DNA from: Actinotalea solisilvae
GTDB lineage: Bacteria; Actinomycetota; Actinomycetes; Actinomycetales; Cellulomonadaceae
Direction of reading: 5' to 3'
Assembly (NCBI RefSeq): GCF_016464425.1
Contig: NZ_JADDKQ010000010.1
Coordinates: 1 to 64,000 of the forward strand
DNA length: 64,000 bases
The position numbers and the translations under genes are program-made. The notes under the pieces are model-generated. The model did not search any database. It saw nothing but the letters and a program-made list of their open reading frames with translations, and was not told the DNA's origin. Shown piece after piece: positions 17,208-26,173 of this stretch; position 1 is the first letter of the stretch, and each line of letters begins with the position of its first letter.

Positions 17208-19532
17208 GTGTCTTCGAGGCAGGACCAGCTCCGCCAGGAGCAGGCCGCGGTCGACGTCCGGTACGCGCGGCTGGACGAGCTGCGGGCCCAGACCCGTGCC
17301 CGCCTCGCGCGCGTCCGGCGCGTGGGTCCGTCGGGCTCGCCGCAGAACCGCTCGGAGCGGGACGCCTTCGCGACGCTGTACGAGGACCGGCTCGCGCAGC
17401 TCGAGGCGGTCGAGCAGCGCCTGTGCTTCGGCCGCCTGGACCTCACCGAGGGGTCCGTGCGCTACATCGGCCGGCTCGGCCTGACCGACGCCGAGCACAC
17501 CTCCCTCCTCACCGACTGGCGCGCCCCCGCCGCGCAGGCCTTCTACCGGGCGACGTCCGCGCAGCCCGACGGCGTGCTGCGCCGGCGCCACCTCGTCACC
17601 CGCGGCCGCGTCGTCACGGGGCTCGAGGACGAGGTGCTCGACCTCGCGGCGCTGGTCGGCGACGAGGGCACCGTGGCCGCCGACGACGCGCTCGGCGGCG
17701 CCGACCGGCGCGGTCGCGCCGACGAGGTGCTGGACGGGCTCTCGGGCGAGGGCGCGCTGCTCGCCGCGCTCTCGACCGCGCGCACGGGCCGGATGGGCGA
17801 CATCGTCGCGACGATCCAGGCCGAGCAGGACGCGATCATCCGCTCCGACCTGGCGGGCGCGCTCGTCGTCCAGGGCGGCCCGGGCACGGGCAAGACGGCG
17901 GTGGCGCTGCACCGCGCCGCCTACCTCCTCTACGCGCACCGCCGGACGCTCGAGCGGTCGGGCGTGCTCGTCGTCGGACCGAGCCACACGTTCCTGCGCT
18001 ACATCGACCAGGTCCTGCCCTCGCTCGGAGAGACGGGCGTCGTCACGGCCACGGTCGCGGATCTCGTGCCTGGTGTCCGGGCGACCGCGACCGAGCCGGA
18101 CCGGGTCGCCGAGGTCAAGGGCCGCGCCGTCATGGCGACCGTCCTGGCCCGCGCCGTGCGCCAGCGTCAGCGGGTGCCCGCCGAGCCGGTGAGCGTCCGC
18201 GTCGACGGGCGCGTGGTGACGATCACGCCGGCGGACGTCGCCGACGCGATCCACCGCGCCCGGCGCACGGGCAAGCCGCACAACCTCGCGCGGGTGACGT
18301 TCGTGCGCGACATGCTCGCGCGCCTCGCCGCGCAGTACGTCGCGCAGCTCGGGCACGCCGTGCCCGCCGAGGACCGCGCCGAGGTGGTCGAGGAGCTCCG
18401 CTCGCTGCGGGAGGTGCGCATCGCGCTCAACCTCGCGTGGATGCCGCTGACCCCGCAGAAGCTCGTCGGCGACCTGCTCACGCGCCCCGCGCGCCTGGAC
18501 GCCGCCGCGCGCGAGCTGAGCCGCGCGGACCGCGCGCTCCTGCTCCGGGACCCGGAGCACGGCTGGACGCCCGCCGACGTGCCGCTGCTCGACGAGGTCG
18601 CCGAGATGCTCGGCGAGGACGACCAGGCCGCCCGCGCGCAGGACGCCGAGGACGCCCGGCGGCGCGCGCAGGACCTCGAGTACGCGCGGCAGGTGCTGTC
18701 GTCGTCGGGCTCGGGACGCGGCCTGGTCAGCGCCGAGCTGCTCGCCGACCGGTTCGCCGAGGGCGGCCCCCTGCTCACGACGGCCGAGCGCGCCGCGGGC
18801 GACCGCACGTGGACCTACGGCCACGTCGTCGTCGACGAGGCGCAGGAGCTCTCGGCCATGGCGTGGCGCATGCTGCTGCGCCGGTGCCCGACACGGTCGA
18901 TGACGATCGTCGGCGACGTCGCGCAGACGGCGTCGCCCGCCGGCGCGCGCGCGTGGGCGCAGACGCTGGACCCCGTGCTGCGGGGCTCGTGGCGCCTGGC
19001 CGAGCTCACGGTCAACTACCGCACGCCCGCGGAGGTCGCGCGCGCCGCGCAGCGGGTCGCGCGCGCCGCGGACCTGCCGGTGAGCCGCCTGACGTCCGCC
19101 CGCGAGGTCGCGGACGCCCTCGTCGTCACCACCGTCGCGGCCTTCGACGGCCAGCTGGTCGACGCGGTGACCGACGCGCTGCGCGTCGCCGGCACGGGGC
19201 CCGACGCCGCGGACGGCGAGGGGGGCCGCGTCGCCGTCATCGCCGCGCCCGGGCGGGTCGCCGACGTCGCGCGCGTGCTCGGGGCGTCGCGACTCGCCGG
19301 GGCCCTGGGCGCCGGAGCGGGCGCGCACGTGCTCGACGCCCCGCTCGCGGTGCTCGCGCCGCGCGACACGAAGGGCCTGGAGTTCGACGTCGTGGTGCTC
19401 GTCGAGCCGGGCGAGCTCGAGGGCACACCGGGCGACCTCTACGTCGCGATGACGCGGCCCACGCGTCGGCTGCACGTGCTGACGACGGGACCGCTGCCCG
19501 CGGGCCTGGCTCAGTCCTCGCAGGCCACCTGA
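17208..19532 (+). CDS. HelD-like UvrD/Rep-family helicase
   Basis: The 774-residue protein has the HelD arrangement: an N-terminal coiled-coil arm (about 1-70), an insertion with the family signature WRAPAAQAFYRATSAQPDGVLRRRH, Walker A GGPGTGKTAVALHRAAYLLY (about 224-243), a long middle arm, motif II VVVDEAQELSAM and the C-terminal GLEFDVVVLVEP and YVAMTRPTRRL motifs. HelD proteins bind RNA polymerase and clear stalled complexes; some actinobacterial members give rifampicin tolerance. No rifampicin-associated element is visible upstream. The GTG start has AGGGGGTCAG before it. The last 22 bases overlap the convergent protease gene. Confidence 0.92.
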   Translation: MSSRQDQLRQEQAAVDVRYARLDELRAQTRARLARVRRVGPSGSPQNRSERDAFATLYEDRLAQLEAVEQRLCFGRLDLTEGSVRYIGRLGLTDAEHTSLLTDWRAPAAQAFYRATSAQPDGVLRRRHLVTRGRVVTGLEDEVLDLAALVGDEGTVAADDALGGADRRGRADEVLDGLSGEGALLAALSTARTGRMGDIVATIQAEQDAIIRSDLAGALVVQGGPGTGKTAVALHRAAYLLYAHRRTLERSGVLVVGPSHTFLRYIDQVLPSLGETGVVTATVADLVPGVRATATEPDRVAEVKGRAVMATVLARAVRQRQRVPAEPVSVRVDGRVVTITPADVADAIHRARRTGKPHNLARVTFVRDMLARLAAQYVAQLGHAVPAEDRAEVVEELRSLREVRIALNLAWMPLTPQKLVGDLLTRPARLDAAARELSRADRALLLRDPEHGWTPADVPLLDEVAEMLGEDDQAARAQDAEDARRRAQDLEYARQVLSSSGSGRGLVSAELLADRFAEGGPLLTTAERAAGDRTWTYGHVVVDEAQELSAMAWRMLLRRCPTRSMTIVGDVAQTASPAGARAWAQTLDPVLRGSWRLAELTVNYRTPAEVARAAQRVARAADLPVSRLTSAREVADALVVTTVAAFDGQLVDAVTDALRVAGTGPDAADGEGGRVAVIAAPGRVADVARVLGASRLAGALGAGAGAHVLDAPLAVLAPRDTKGLEFDVVVLVEPGELEGTPGDLYVAMTRPTRRLHVLTTGPLPAGLAQSSQAT

Positions 19533-20356
19533 CCCACGAGCGCGAGGCCCTGCAGGTCCCCCGGACCGAGGTCGGTGCGCGTCGAGGTCACGGGGTGCAT
19601 GAGCTCGCCCGGGTCGTCGACGTGGTCGAGGCCCAGCACGTGCGCGAGCTCGTGGACGACGATCGCGCGCGCCTGGGCCGCACCGCCGTCGCGCTCGAGC
19701 AGGCCGCCGATGTCCTCGGCGTCGAGCACCAGGCGACCCGCCGCGAGCCACTCGCCCTCGCCGTCGGCGCCCGGGACGGCGGCCGAGCCGCCGACTCCGG
19801 CGACCTGGCCCGCGAGCTCGGGGACCGTCGCCTCGTCCGACCACGCGACGAGCACGGGGGCCCAGCCGTCGCCGTAGCGCTCGGGCTGGATGAGCGGCCG
19901 CTCGAGCACGGGGGGCTCGTCGGTCTCCCCCACCGGCACGAGCACGAGCCCCGTCGCGGCCTCGACGACGGCGACCGCCTCGTCCAGGACGGCCCGGCCG
20001 CCGTCGGGCATGCCGTCGCCGCGCAGGACCCACCGGACGGGCCGGCACGGGTCGTACCCGACGGGGCCGCCCTCGGCGGTCGTGTGGAGGAACGCGTGCG
20101 ACCCCGCGGTGGTCACGGGCACGGCGGGGGCCATCCGGCCCTGCGCCGGCTCGGGCGCGGGCACCGCGACGGCCTCGCCGTCGATCTCGACGTAGGCGCG
20201 CGGCCGCACGAGGGAGGCCAGGTCGCCGTCGGTGCGCACCACCGCCCCGCCGGCGGCGACCGCGAGCAGCAGGAGCGGGACGAGGACCAGCCCTCGGGGC
20301 CGGCGTCGGCGCACGGGCGGCGCGGCAGGCCGCACGGCCTCGTGATCGTCGCCCAC
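19511..20356 (-). CDS. Matrixin-like (M10/M12 type) zinc protease, membrane-anchored
   Basis: The 281-residue protein has a basic N terminus, one hydrophobic anchor or signal (about 22-42) and an extracellular domain ending in the zinc site HELAHVLGLDH (235-245, HExxHxxGxxH) and a Met-turn at GELMHP (about 253). These define a metzincin. A segment with Cys 104 (YDPCRPVRWVL) resembles the start of matrixin-type catalytic domains in actinobacterial peptidases. The GTG start is supported by GGGAG about 10 bases upstream, with GAGACT 6 bases before the start as a weak -10. Substrate unknown. It is divergent from serA. Confidence 0.85.
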   Translation of the reverse strand: MGDDHEAVRPAAPPVRRRRPRGLVLVPLLLLAVAAGGAVVRTDGDLASLVRPRAYVEIDGEAVAVPAPEPAQGRMAPAVPVTTAGSHAFLHTTAEGGPVGYDPCRPVRWVLRGDGMPDGGRAVLDEAVAVVEAATGLVLVPVGETDEPPVLERPLIQPERYGDGWAPVLVAWSDEATVPELAGQVAGVGGSAAVPGADGEGEWLAAGRLVLDAEDIGGLLERDGGAAQARAIVVHELAHVLGLDHVDDPGELMHPVTSTRTDLGPGDLQGLALVGQVACED

Positions 20357-20438
20357 GGCCGCAGTCTCCCGCGCCGGGGCGTGTCCCGCCTGTCGGGCCG
20401 TTCTTCGCGGTCCGCGGCGTTCGGTCCACCATGGACCC

Positions 20439-21638
20439 GTGCTGCGCGCCCTGCTCCTCGAGAGCCTCCACCCCCTGGCCACGACGATCCTGCAGGGCGA
20501 CGACGTCGACGTGACGTCCCGGACCGGCGCGCTCGACGAGGACGAGCTCATCGAGGCCCTCCAGGGGGTCCACCTGCTCGGCATCAGGTCCAAGACGCAG
20601 GTGACGCGCCGCGTCCTCGAGAACGCGCCGGACCTGCTCGCCGTCGGCGCCTACTGCATCGGCACCAACCAGATCGCGCTGCGCGCGGCCGCCGAACGGG
20701 GCGTCGCCGCGTTCAACGCGCCGTTCTCGAACACGCGCTCGGTGGTCGAGATCACGCTCGCCGAGATCATCGCGCTGACGCGCCGCCTCACCGAGCGGGA
20801 CCGCGCGCTCCACGCGGGCGTCTGGGACAAGTCCGCGGAGGGTGCGCACGAGGTCCGCGGCCGGACGCTCGGCATCGTCGGCTACGGCAACATCGGGACC
20901 CAGCTCTCCGTGCTGGCGGAGGCGCTGGGCATGTCGGTCGTGTTCTACGACTCGGCCGAGAAGCTCTCGCTCGGCAACGCGCGCCGCATGCAGACGCTCG
21001 ACGAGCTGCTCGACGTCGCCGACGTCGTGACCCTGCACGTCGACGGCCGGGACGGCAACGCCGGCCTCTTCGGCCCTGCGCAGTTCGCGCGGATGAAGCC
21101 CGGCGCGATCTTCCTCAACCTCTCGCGCGGCTTCGTCGTCGACTACGCCGCGCTGCGCGACCACGTCCTGTCGGGTCACGTGGGCGGCGCCGCGGTCGAC
21201 GTGTTCCCGGACGAGCCCAAGCGCCGCGGCGACGCGTTCGAGTCCGACCTGCGCGGCCTGCCGAACGTCATCCTCACCCCGCACATCGGCGGGTCGACCG
21301 AGGAGGCCCAGGAGGCGATCGGCCAGTTCGTCTCGAACAAGCTGCGGGACTACCTGCGGACGGGCTCCACCACGCTGAGCGTCAACCTGCCGAACCTGGC
21401 GCTCGACGCCTCGCCGGCGTCGCACCGGCTCGCGCACCTGCACCACAACACCCCCGGCGTGCTCGCGGGGATCAACCAGACGCTCGCCGAGCACGGCGTG
21501 AACATCGAGGGCCAGCTCCTCGCGACCCGCGGCGAGCTCGGCTACGTCGTCACCGACGTCGCGGCGGACCTGGGCCCGGACGTGTGCGACGTGCTGCGGA
21601 CGATGGACCAGACGATCCGGCTGCGCGTCCTGTCCTGA
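20439..21638 (+). CDS. serA: D-3-phosphoglycerate dehydrogenase (short form with ACT domain)
   Basis: SerA oxidises 3-phosphoglycerate with NAD+, the first step of serine synthesis. At 399 residues it is the short E. coli-like type rather than the long mycobacterial type. The NAD motif is GIVGYGNIGTQ (about 145-155), the catalytic region includes FLNLSRGFVVD (Arg) and LTPHIGGSTEEAQ (His), and an ACT domain occupies the last 70 residues (NTPGVLAGINQTLAEHGVNIEGQ), the likely serine-feedback site. GTG 20439 has CACCAT exactly 6 bases upstream, so this mRNA may also be leaderless. Confidence 0.96.
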   Translation: MLRALLLESLHPLATTILQGDDVDVTSRTGALDEDELIEALQGVHLLGIRSKTQVTRRVLENAPDLLAVGAYCIGTNQIALRAAAERGVAAFNAPFSNTRSVVEITLAEIIALTRRLTERDRALHAGVWDKSAEGAHEVRGRTLGIVGYGNIGTQLSVLAEALGMSVVFYDSAEKLSLGNARRMQTLDELLDVADVVTLHVDGRDGNAGLFGPAQFARMKPGAIFLNLSRGFVVDYAALRDHVLSGHVGGAAVDVFPDEPKRRGDAFESDLRGLPNVILTPHIGGSTEEAQEAIGQFVSNKLRDYLRTGSTTLSVNLPNLALDASPASHRLAHLHHNTPGVLAGINQTLAEHGVNIEGQLLATRGELGYVVTDVAADLGPDVCDVLRTMDQTIRLRVLS

Positions 21639-21661
21639 CGCCGTCGGGCGCCGGACGCGCG

Positions 21662-21693
21662 ACGGCCGCCGCCCCGGGCGGGGCGGCGGCCGT
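21662..21693. terminator. Bidirectional terminator, 14-bp stem
   Basis: Positions 21662-21675 and 21680-21693 are perfect inverted repeats with a 4-base loop, between the convergent serA and DUF5302 genes. Confidence 0.8.
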
Positions 21694-21755
21694 GCGTCGG
21701 GCGTCGTGCGTCGTGGTGCACCGGACGTGCGGTCCGGCGGCTGAGGGACCTGCGG

Positions 21756-21977
21756 TCAGCCGGTCTTGCGGCGGAACGTGCGCTTGCCCCGGCCCGTGAC
21801 CTCGGACCCGTGGACCACGCCGGTGTTGGCGCGTCCCTGGGCGCTGCGGTGGGCCGCGCCCTGCTTGCGCTCGAGCGCCTCACGGAACCGCGCCTTCGCG
21901 TCGGGTGCGGCCGTGTCGCCGTCCTGGGCTGCGGTGCCGGTCTCGGGGGCGGGCGCCCCGCGGTCGTCGTCGGCCAT
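21756..21977 (-). CDS. DUF5302 small protein
   Basis: The 73-residue protein has an acidic, disordered first half (MADDDRGAPAPETG) and a conserved basic second half, with KARFREALERKQ, HRSAQGRAN, a VHG turn and the C-terminal KRTFRRKTG. That C terminus is the signature of the actinobacterial DUF5302 family. The function is unknown. The ATG is preceded by GGAGGTGGCC. It is a single-gene unit, convergent with serA and divergent from the aldo/keto reductase gene. Confidence 0.88.
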   Translation of the reverse strand: MADDDRGAPAPETGTAAQDGDTAAPDAKARFREALERKQGAAHRSAQGRANTGVVHGSEVTGRGKRTFRRKTG

Positions 21978-22093
21978 GGCCACCTCCGGGTCTCGTCGTG
22001 GGCCGGGCGTCGCACGGCCGTCGGCCACGCTACGCGACGTGGCGAGGGTTTTACGCCCGGCCGACCGACGCCCCGCCGCGGCACGCGCTGGCG

Positions 22094-22099
22094 TAGCGT
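22094..22099 (+). promoter_or_regulatory. -10 element, leaderless-type (aldo/keto reductase)
   Basis: TAGCGT lies 7 bp before the GTG at 22107, and no ribosome-binding site is present. Confidence 0.5.
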
Positions 22100-22106
22100 C
22101 GGGGCC

Positions 22107-23135
22107 GTGGCAGCTCCGACGACGACCTTCCGCCGCGCCGGCCGCACGGGCCTCGACCTGCCGGCGGTCTCGCTCGGGCTGTGGCAGGGGTTCGGCGACG
22201 ACCGACCCGAGGAGCGGCAGCGCGAGATCGTGCTCCACGCCGTCGAGCGCGGGATCACCCACCTCGACCTGGCGAACAACTACGGACCTCCCCCGGGCGC
22301 GGCCGAGGCGTTCGTCGGCCGGCTGCTGCGCACGGCGCTGCGCGGTCGCCGGCACGAGCTCGTCCTCACCACCAAGGCGGGCTACCGCCAGTGGCCGGGG
22401 CCCTACGGCGAGCACGGGAGCCGCAAGTACCTGCTGGCATCCCTCGACGCCTCGCTGGAGCGGCTCGGCGTCGACCACGTCGACGTGTTCTACAGCCACC
22501 GCTTCGACCCGAGGACGCCGCTGGCCGAGACCCTCGGCGCGCTCGCGACCGCCGTCGCCTCCGGCCGGGCGCGGCACGCGGGCATCTCGTCGTACTCGGC
22601 GACGCGCACCCTCGAGGCGCTCGAGGTCGCCCGCGGCCTCGGCCTCACGCTCGCGGTCCACCAGCCCTCGTGGTCGATGCTCAACCGGTGGGTCGAGGAG
22701 CCGACCGCGCCGGACGGGCGCTCGCTGCTCGACGTCGTCGGCGACGCCGGCATGGGCCTGGTCGCGTTCTCGCCGCTCGCCCAGGGCCTGCTCACCCAGA
22801 AGTACCTCGACGGCGTGCCCGAGGGGTCGCGCGCGTCCCGGGCCGCGTCGTTCGACCCGGCGTGGATCACGCCGGAGGTCCGGGCCAGGGTCCGGGGGCT
22901 CGACGCGGTCGCACGGGGCCGCGGCGAGAGCCTGGCGCGCACCGCGATCGCCTGGGTGCTGCGCGACCCGCGCACGACGAGCGTGCTGGTGGGTGCGAGC
23001 AGCGTCGCCCAGCTGGACGACAGCCTCGGCGCCCTGGCGTCGCCGCCGTTCACCGCCGAGGAGCTCGCGGCGATCGACGAGCACGCGGTCGACTCGGGCG
23101 TGAACCTGTGGGGCTCGCGGTCGAGCGACCTCTGA
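22107..23135 (+). CDS. Aldo/keto reductase (YghZ-like)
   Basis: The 342-residue TIM-barrel NADPH oxidoreductase resembles L-glyceraldehyde-3-phosphate reductase. The catalytic tetrad is visible as Asp and Tyr in HLDLANNYGPPPG (about 50-62), Lys in LTTKAGYRQWPGPYG (about 90) and His in FYSHRFDP (about 128). The C terminus carries the NADPH-phosphate loop VLVGASSVAQLDDSL. The physiological substrate cannot be inferred; the family reduces methylglyoxal and related aldehydes. The GTG start is set by the start of homology (TTFRRAGRTGLDLPAVSLG) and by the adjacent -10 element. The gene lies 76 bases upstream of the acyl-CoA ligase on the same strand. Confidence 0.92.
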   Translation: MAAPTTTFRRAGRTGLDLPAVSLGLWQGFGDDRPEERQREIVLHAVERGITHLDLANNYGPPPGAAEAFVGRLLRTALRGRRHELVLTTKAGYRQWPGPYGEHGSRKYLLASLDASLERLGVDHVDVFYSHRFDPRTPLAETLGALATAVASGRARHAGISSYSATRTLEALEVARGLGLTLAVHQPSWSMLNRWVEEPTAPDGRSLLDVVGDAGMGLVAFSPLAQGLLTQKYLDGVPEGSRASRAASFDPAWITPEVRARVRGLDAVARGRGESLARTAIAWVLRDPRTTSVLVGASSVAQLDDSLGALASPPFTAEELAAIDEHAVDSGVNLWGSRSSDL

Positions 23136-23175
23136 GGGCCGTCCGGGCGAACCTCCGCGCCGCGGCGGCTACCGG

Positions 23176-23205
23176 TCCGTAACCTACGGTTCCGTAACCT
23201 AGGAT
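23176..23205 (+). promoter_or_regulatory. Operator-like direct and inverted repeat with -10 of the acyl-CoA ligase
   Basis: TCCGTAACCTA occurs twice (23176-23186, 23191-23201), 15 bp apart. The DNA between reads as inverted repeats CCGTA-ACC-TACGG and ACGGTTCCGT. The second copy merges into a -10 TAGGAT (23200-23205), 6 bp before the GTG at 23212. A TetR-type lipid regulator is the likely ligand, as such sites are common before actinobacterial fatty-acid genes. Confidence 0.65.
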
Positions 23206-23211
23206 GGGGAC

Positions 23212-24927
23212 GTGCCGTACGACGACGACCGCCCCTGGCTCTCCTCCTACGCGCCCGGCGTGCCCGGCGACGTCGACGAGCCCGACGAGCCGGTGACCCG
23301 CACGCTCGAGCGTGTCGTCGCCGCGTACGGCGACCGGGTGGCGACCGACCTGCTCGGCGCGACGACGACGTACGCGACGCTCGGCCGGCGCGTCGCCCGG
23401 GCCGCCGGGGCCCTGCGCGCGGCGGGCGTGCGGCCGGGTGACCGCGTCGCGCTCGTCCTGCCCAACTCCGCGACGCACGTCGTCGCCTTCTACGCCGTCC
23501 TGCGCCTGGGCGCCGTCGTCGTCGAGCACAACCCGACGTACTCGAGCGAGGAGCTCGGCCACCAGCTCGCGGACAGCGGGGCGACCGTGGCGCTCGTCTG
23601 GACGAAGGCGGTGGAGCGCGTGCTCGACGCGCGCGAGCGCACCGCGCTGCGCACCGTCGTCGCCGTCGACCTCGCCGCGGACCTGCCGTGGCGCTCGCGC
23701 CTGCTCCTGCGCCTCCCGGTCCCGGCCGCACGCCGCAGCCGCGACGCCCTGCGCAGCCCCGTGCCGCTCGCGCCGGGGACGACCACGTGGGCGGCGCTCC
23801 TGCGCGGCGCGGCACCGCTGCCGGCCGACCACCCGCACCCGGACCTCGACGACGTCGCGCTCCTGCAGTACACGGGCGGCACGACGGGCACGCCCCAGGG
23901 AGCCGTCCTCACGCACCGGAACGTCGCCGTCAACGCGGCGCAGGGCCAGGCCTGGACGCAGCACCGCGTCGGGACCGAGACGGTCTACGCCGCCCTGCCC
24001 TTCTTCCACGCGTTCGGCCTCACGCTGTGCCTCACCTACGCGGTGCGGATCGCCGCGACGTCCGTGATCTTCCCCAAGTTCGACGTCGACACGGTGCTCG
24101 CAGCCCAGCGGCGCCGGCCGGCGACCTTCCTGCCCGGCGTGCCGCCCATGTTCGAGCGGCTCGCCGCCGCGGCGCGCGAGCGCGGCGCGGACCTCACCTC
24201 CATCCGGCAGGCCATCTCGGGCGCGATGGCGCTCTCGCCGGAGACGGCAGCGGCGTGGGAGCAGGTCACCGGCGGCATCCTCGTCGAGGGCTACGGCATG
24301 ACGGAGACGTCCCCGGTCGCGCTGGGCAACCCCGTCTCCCCCGCGCGCCGGCCCGGGCGGCTCGGGCTGCCCTTCCCGTCGACGCGGATGCGGGTGGTCG
24401 ACCCGGAGGACCCGACCCGCGAGGTCGCCCCGGGCGAGCAGGGCGAGCTGCTCGTCAGCGGGCCGCAGGTGTTCCGCGGGTACTGGGGCCGCCCCGAGGG
24501 CACGGCGGCGGTGCTCGTCGAGCTCGACGGGCGCACGTGGCTGCGCACGGGCGACGTCGTCGTCGTCGAGGACGGCGGCTTCGTCCGGCTCGTCGACCGC
24601 ATCAAGGAGGTCATCATCACGGGCGGGTTCAACGTGTACCCGTCCCAGGTGGAGGACCACCTGCGCGAGATGCCGGGCATCGAGGACGTCGCCGTCGTGG
24701 GCGTCCCGGCGGGTGGCGACCTGGGCGAGCGCGTCGTGGCGGCCGTCGTGCTCGCGCACGGCGGCCCGCGGGTCGACCTCGCCGCGGTGCGCGCGTGGTC
24801 CGAGAAGCGGCTCGCGCGCTACGCGCTGCCGCGCGACCTCGTGGTGCTCACGGAGCTGCCGCGCTCGCAGATCGGCAAGGTGCTGCGGCGCGTCGTCCGC
24901 CAGCAGGTCATCGACGACGGGTCCTGA
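23212..24927 (+). CDS. Long-chain fatty-acid-CoA ligase (AMP-binding enzyme)
   Basis: The 571-residue enzyme activates a carboxylic acid as acyl-AMP and transfers it to CoA. The adenylate-forming motifs are present: P-loop LLQYTGGTTGTPQGAVLTHRN (about 221-241), the ALPFFHAFGLT block, A5 EGYGMTETSP, A7 LRTGDVV, A8 RIKEVIITGGFNVYPSQVEDHL and the terminal lysine in PRSQIGKVLRR. Length and motifs fit FadD-type medium- or long-chain ligases. The start codon GTG sits 6 bp after a -10 hexamer, predicting a leaderless mRNA. The operator-like repeats suggest control by acyl-CoA through a TetR-family repressor encoded elsewhere. Confidence 0.94.
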   Translation: MPYDDDRPWLSSYAPGVPGDVDEPDEPVTRTLERVVAAYGDRVATDLLGATTTYATLGRRVARAAGALRAAGVRPGDRVALVLPNSATHVVAFYAVLRLGAVVVEHNPTYSSEELGHQLADSGATVALVWTKAVERVLDARERTALRTVVAVDLAADLPWRSRLLLRLPVPAARRSRDALRSPVPLAPGTTTWAALLRGAAPLPADHPHPDLDDVALLQYTGGTTGTPQGAVLTHRNVAVNAAQGQAWTQHRVGTETVYAALPFFHAFGLTLCLTYAVRIAATSVIFPKFDVDTVLAAQRRRPATFLPGVPPMFERLAAAARERGADLTSIRQAISGAMALSPETAAAWEQVTGGILVEGYGMTETSPVALGNPVSPARRPGRLGLPFPSTRMRVVDPEDPTREVAPGEQGELLVSGPQVFRGYWGRPEGTAAVLVELDGRTWLRTGDVVVVEDGGFVRLVDRIKEVIITGGFNVYPSQVEDHLREMPGIEDVAVVGVPAGGDLGERVVAAVVLAHGGPRVDLAAVRAWSEKRLARYALPRDLVVLTELPRSQIGKVLRRVVRQQVIDDGS

Positions 24928-24985
24928 GCGCGGACGGGGACGTCCCCGGCGTGGCGTGGTCCCCCGGCGACGGTCGCCGAGGAGC

Positions 24986-25525
24986 TCAGACGGGCGCCTC
25001 GCGGCCGTCCGAGCGCCTCAGGGCCCGCCCCCGCACGTAGGCGTGGACCTGGTCGAGGGTCGTGACCTGACGGTCCGTCTGCTCCCACAGCTCGCGGCAG
25101 CGCACCGCGTCGATCCCCAGCGAGGGCGCGAGCTCGGTCAGCGTCTGCCACAGCCCGCGCTTGCCCATGACGGCGCTGCGGAGGATCTCGACCTCGAGCA
25201 GGGCCGTGATCGGCGAGCTCCGGACCATGCCGCCGCCCGCCTTGAGTCGGGCCACCCGCTCGCCGAGCCAGGTCGCGACCTGCTTGGGCAGCGCCTGCGT
25301 CACGCCGAGCGAGCCGAGCAGCGCCCTCAGCTCCTCACGCTCGGCCGCGACCTCGGTCGCCACCCGGTCGATCCCGGGGCCGACGGGCGTGCGCGCCAGC
25401 ACGTCGGCCGTGCGGCGCATGCGCTCCGCGCCCGCGACCGCGCCGGCGAGGTGGTCGTTGAGGTAGACGGCGAGCAGCCGCCGGTCGAGGTCGCCGGGGC
25501 CGCTCGCGTCCGGGGTGCCCGTCAT
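24986..25525 (-). CDS. All-helical protein of unknown function
   Basis: The 179-residue protein has no membrane segment and is predicted to be all helical, with repeated Leu/Ala/Arg heptads. Recognisable stretches are LLAVYLNDHLAGAVAGAERMRRTA (about 17-40) and PKQVATWLGERVARLKAGGGMVRSSPITALLEVEILRSAVMGKRGLWQTL (about 79-128). The arrangement resembles ferritin-like or four-helix proteins seen in other actinobacteria, but no metal ligands can be assigned. ATG 25525 has GCGGAGG upstream. It is 85 bases downstream of nrdR on the same strand. Confidence 0.8.
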   Translation of the reverse strand: MTGTPDASGPGDLDRRLLAVYLNDHLAGAVAGAERMRRTADVLARTPVGPGIDRVATEVAAEREELRALLGSLGVTQALPKQVATWLGERVARLKAGGGMVRSSPITALLEVEILRSAVMGKRGLWQTLTELAPSLGIDAVRCRELWEQTDRQVTTLDQVHAYVRGRALRRSDGREAPV

Positions 25526-25610
25526 GGTGCCTCCGCCTGGGTCGTCGCCCCGTCAGGTCGGGGTCCCGCCAGCGTGGCACCGCAGTCCGGGACCCGCGAG
25601 CCGGCCGCCG

Positions 25611-26087
25611 TCAGGCGCCGGCCGCGTCCCCGACGGGCTCGTCGTGCTCGGCGCGGAGCGCGGTGATCGCGGCCTCGAAGTCGTCGAGGGAGTCGAACGC
25701 CTGGTAGACGCTCGCGAAACGGAGGTAGGCCACCTCGTCGAGCTCGCGCAGCGGGCCCAGGATCGACAGGCCGATCTCGTGGGCGTCGAGCTCGGCGGTC
25801 CCCGTGCTGCGCAGGGTCTCCTCGACGCGCTGGGCGAGGAGGGCGAGGTCGTCCTCGCTCACGGGCCTGCCCTGGCAGGCCTTGCGGACGCCGTTGACGA
25901 TCTTCTCGCGGCTGAACGGCTCGGTGACGCCCGAGCGCTTGACCACCGAGAGCGACGCCGTCTCGAGCGTCGTGAAGCGCCGCAGGCACTCGGGGCACTG
26001 CCGCCGTCGGCGGATGGACGAGCCGTCGTCCGACGTCCGGGAGTCGACGACGCGGGAGTCGCCGTGCCGGCAGAACGGGCAGTGCAC
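25611..26087 (-). CDS. nrdR: Ribonucleotide reductase repressor NrdR
   Basis: NrdR senses ATP/dATP and represses ribonucleotide reductase operons by binding NrdR boxes. The 158-residue protein starts [17 protein letters not shown] with a four-Cys zinc ribbon (CPFC near residue 3, CPEC near 31), the [15 protein letters not shown] block, and an ATP-cone domain from about 48 ([20 protein letters not shown]). GTG 26087 is chosen because the zinc ribbon starts there and GGAGG lies just upstream. No ribonucleotide reductase gene or clear NrdR box lies in this window. It is downstream of the lysM gene on the same strand. Confidence 0.96.
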   Translation of the reverse strand: MHCPFCRHGDSRVVDSRTSDDGSSIRRRRQCPECLRRFTTLETASLSVVKRSGVTEPFSREKIVNGVRKACQGRPVSEDDLALLAQRVEETLRSTGTAELDAHEIGLSILGPLRELDEVAYLRFASVYQAFDSLDDFEAAITALRAEHDEPVGDAAGA

Positions 26088-26173
26088 CTGCCTCCACCTC
26101 CTCGCGCTGACCGCCACACCGTACGGTCGCGCGCAGGCCGCTGCAAGGAGCGCGAGCGGGGCCGCCCGCCGCG

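Noticed and set aside
17052..21494. A very long open frame (about 1480 codons) on the minus strand, antisense to the HelD-like gene and serA
   Set aside because: Repetitive Arg/Gly/Ala/His-rich translation without domains; it mirrors the codon bias of the real genes on the other strand and of the protease gene in another frame.
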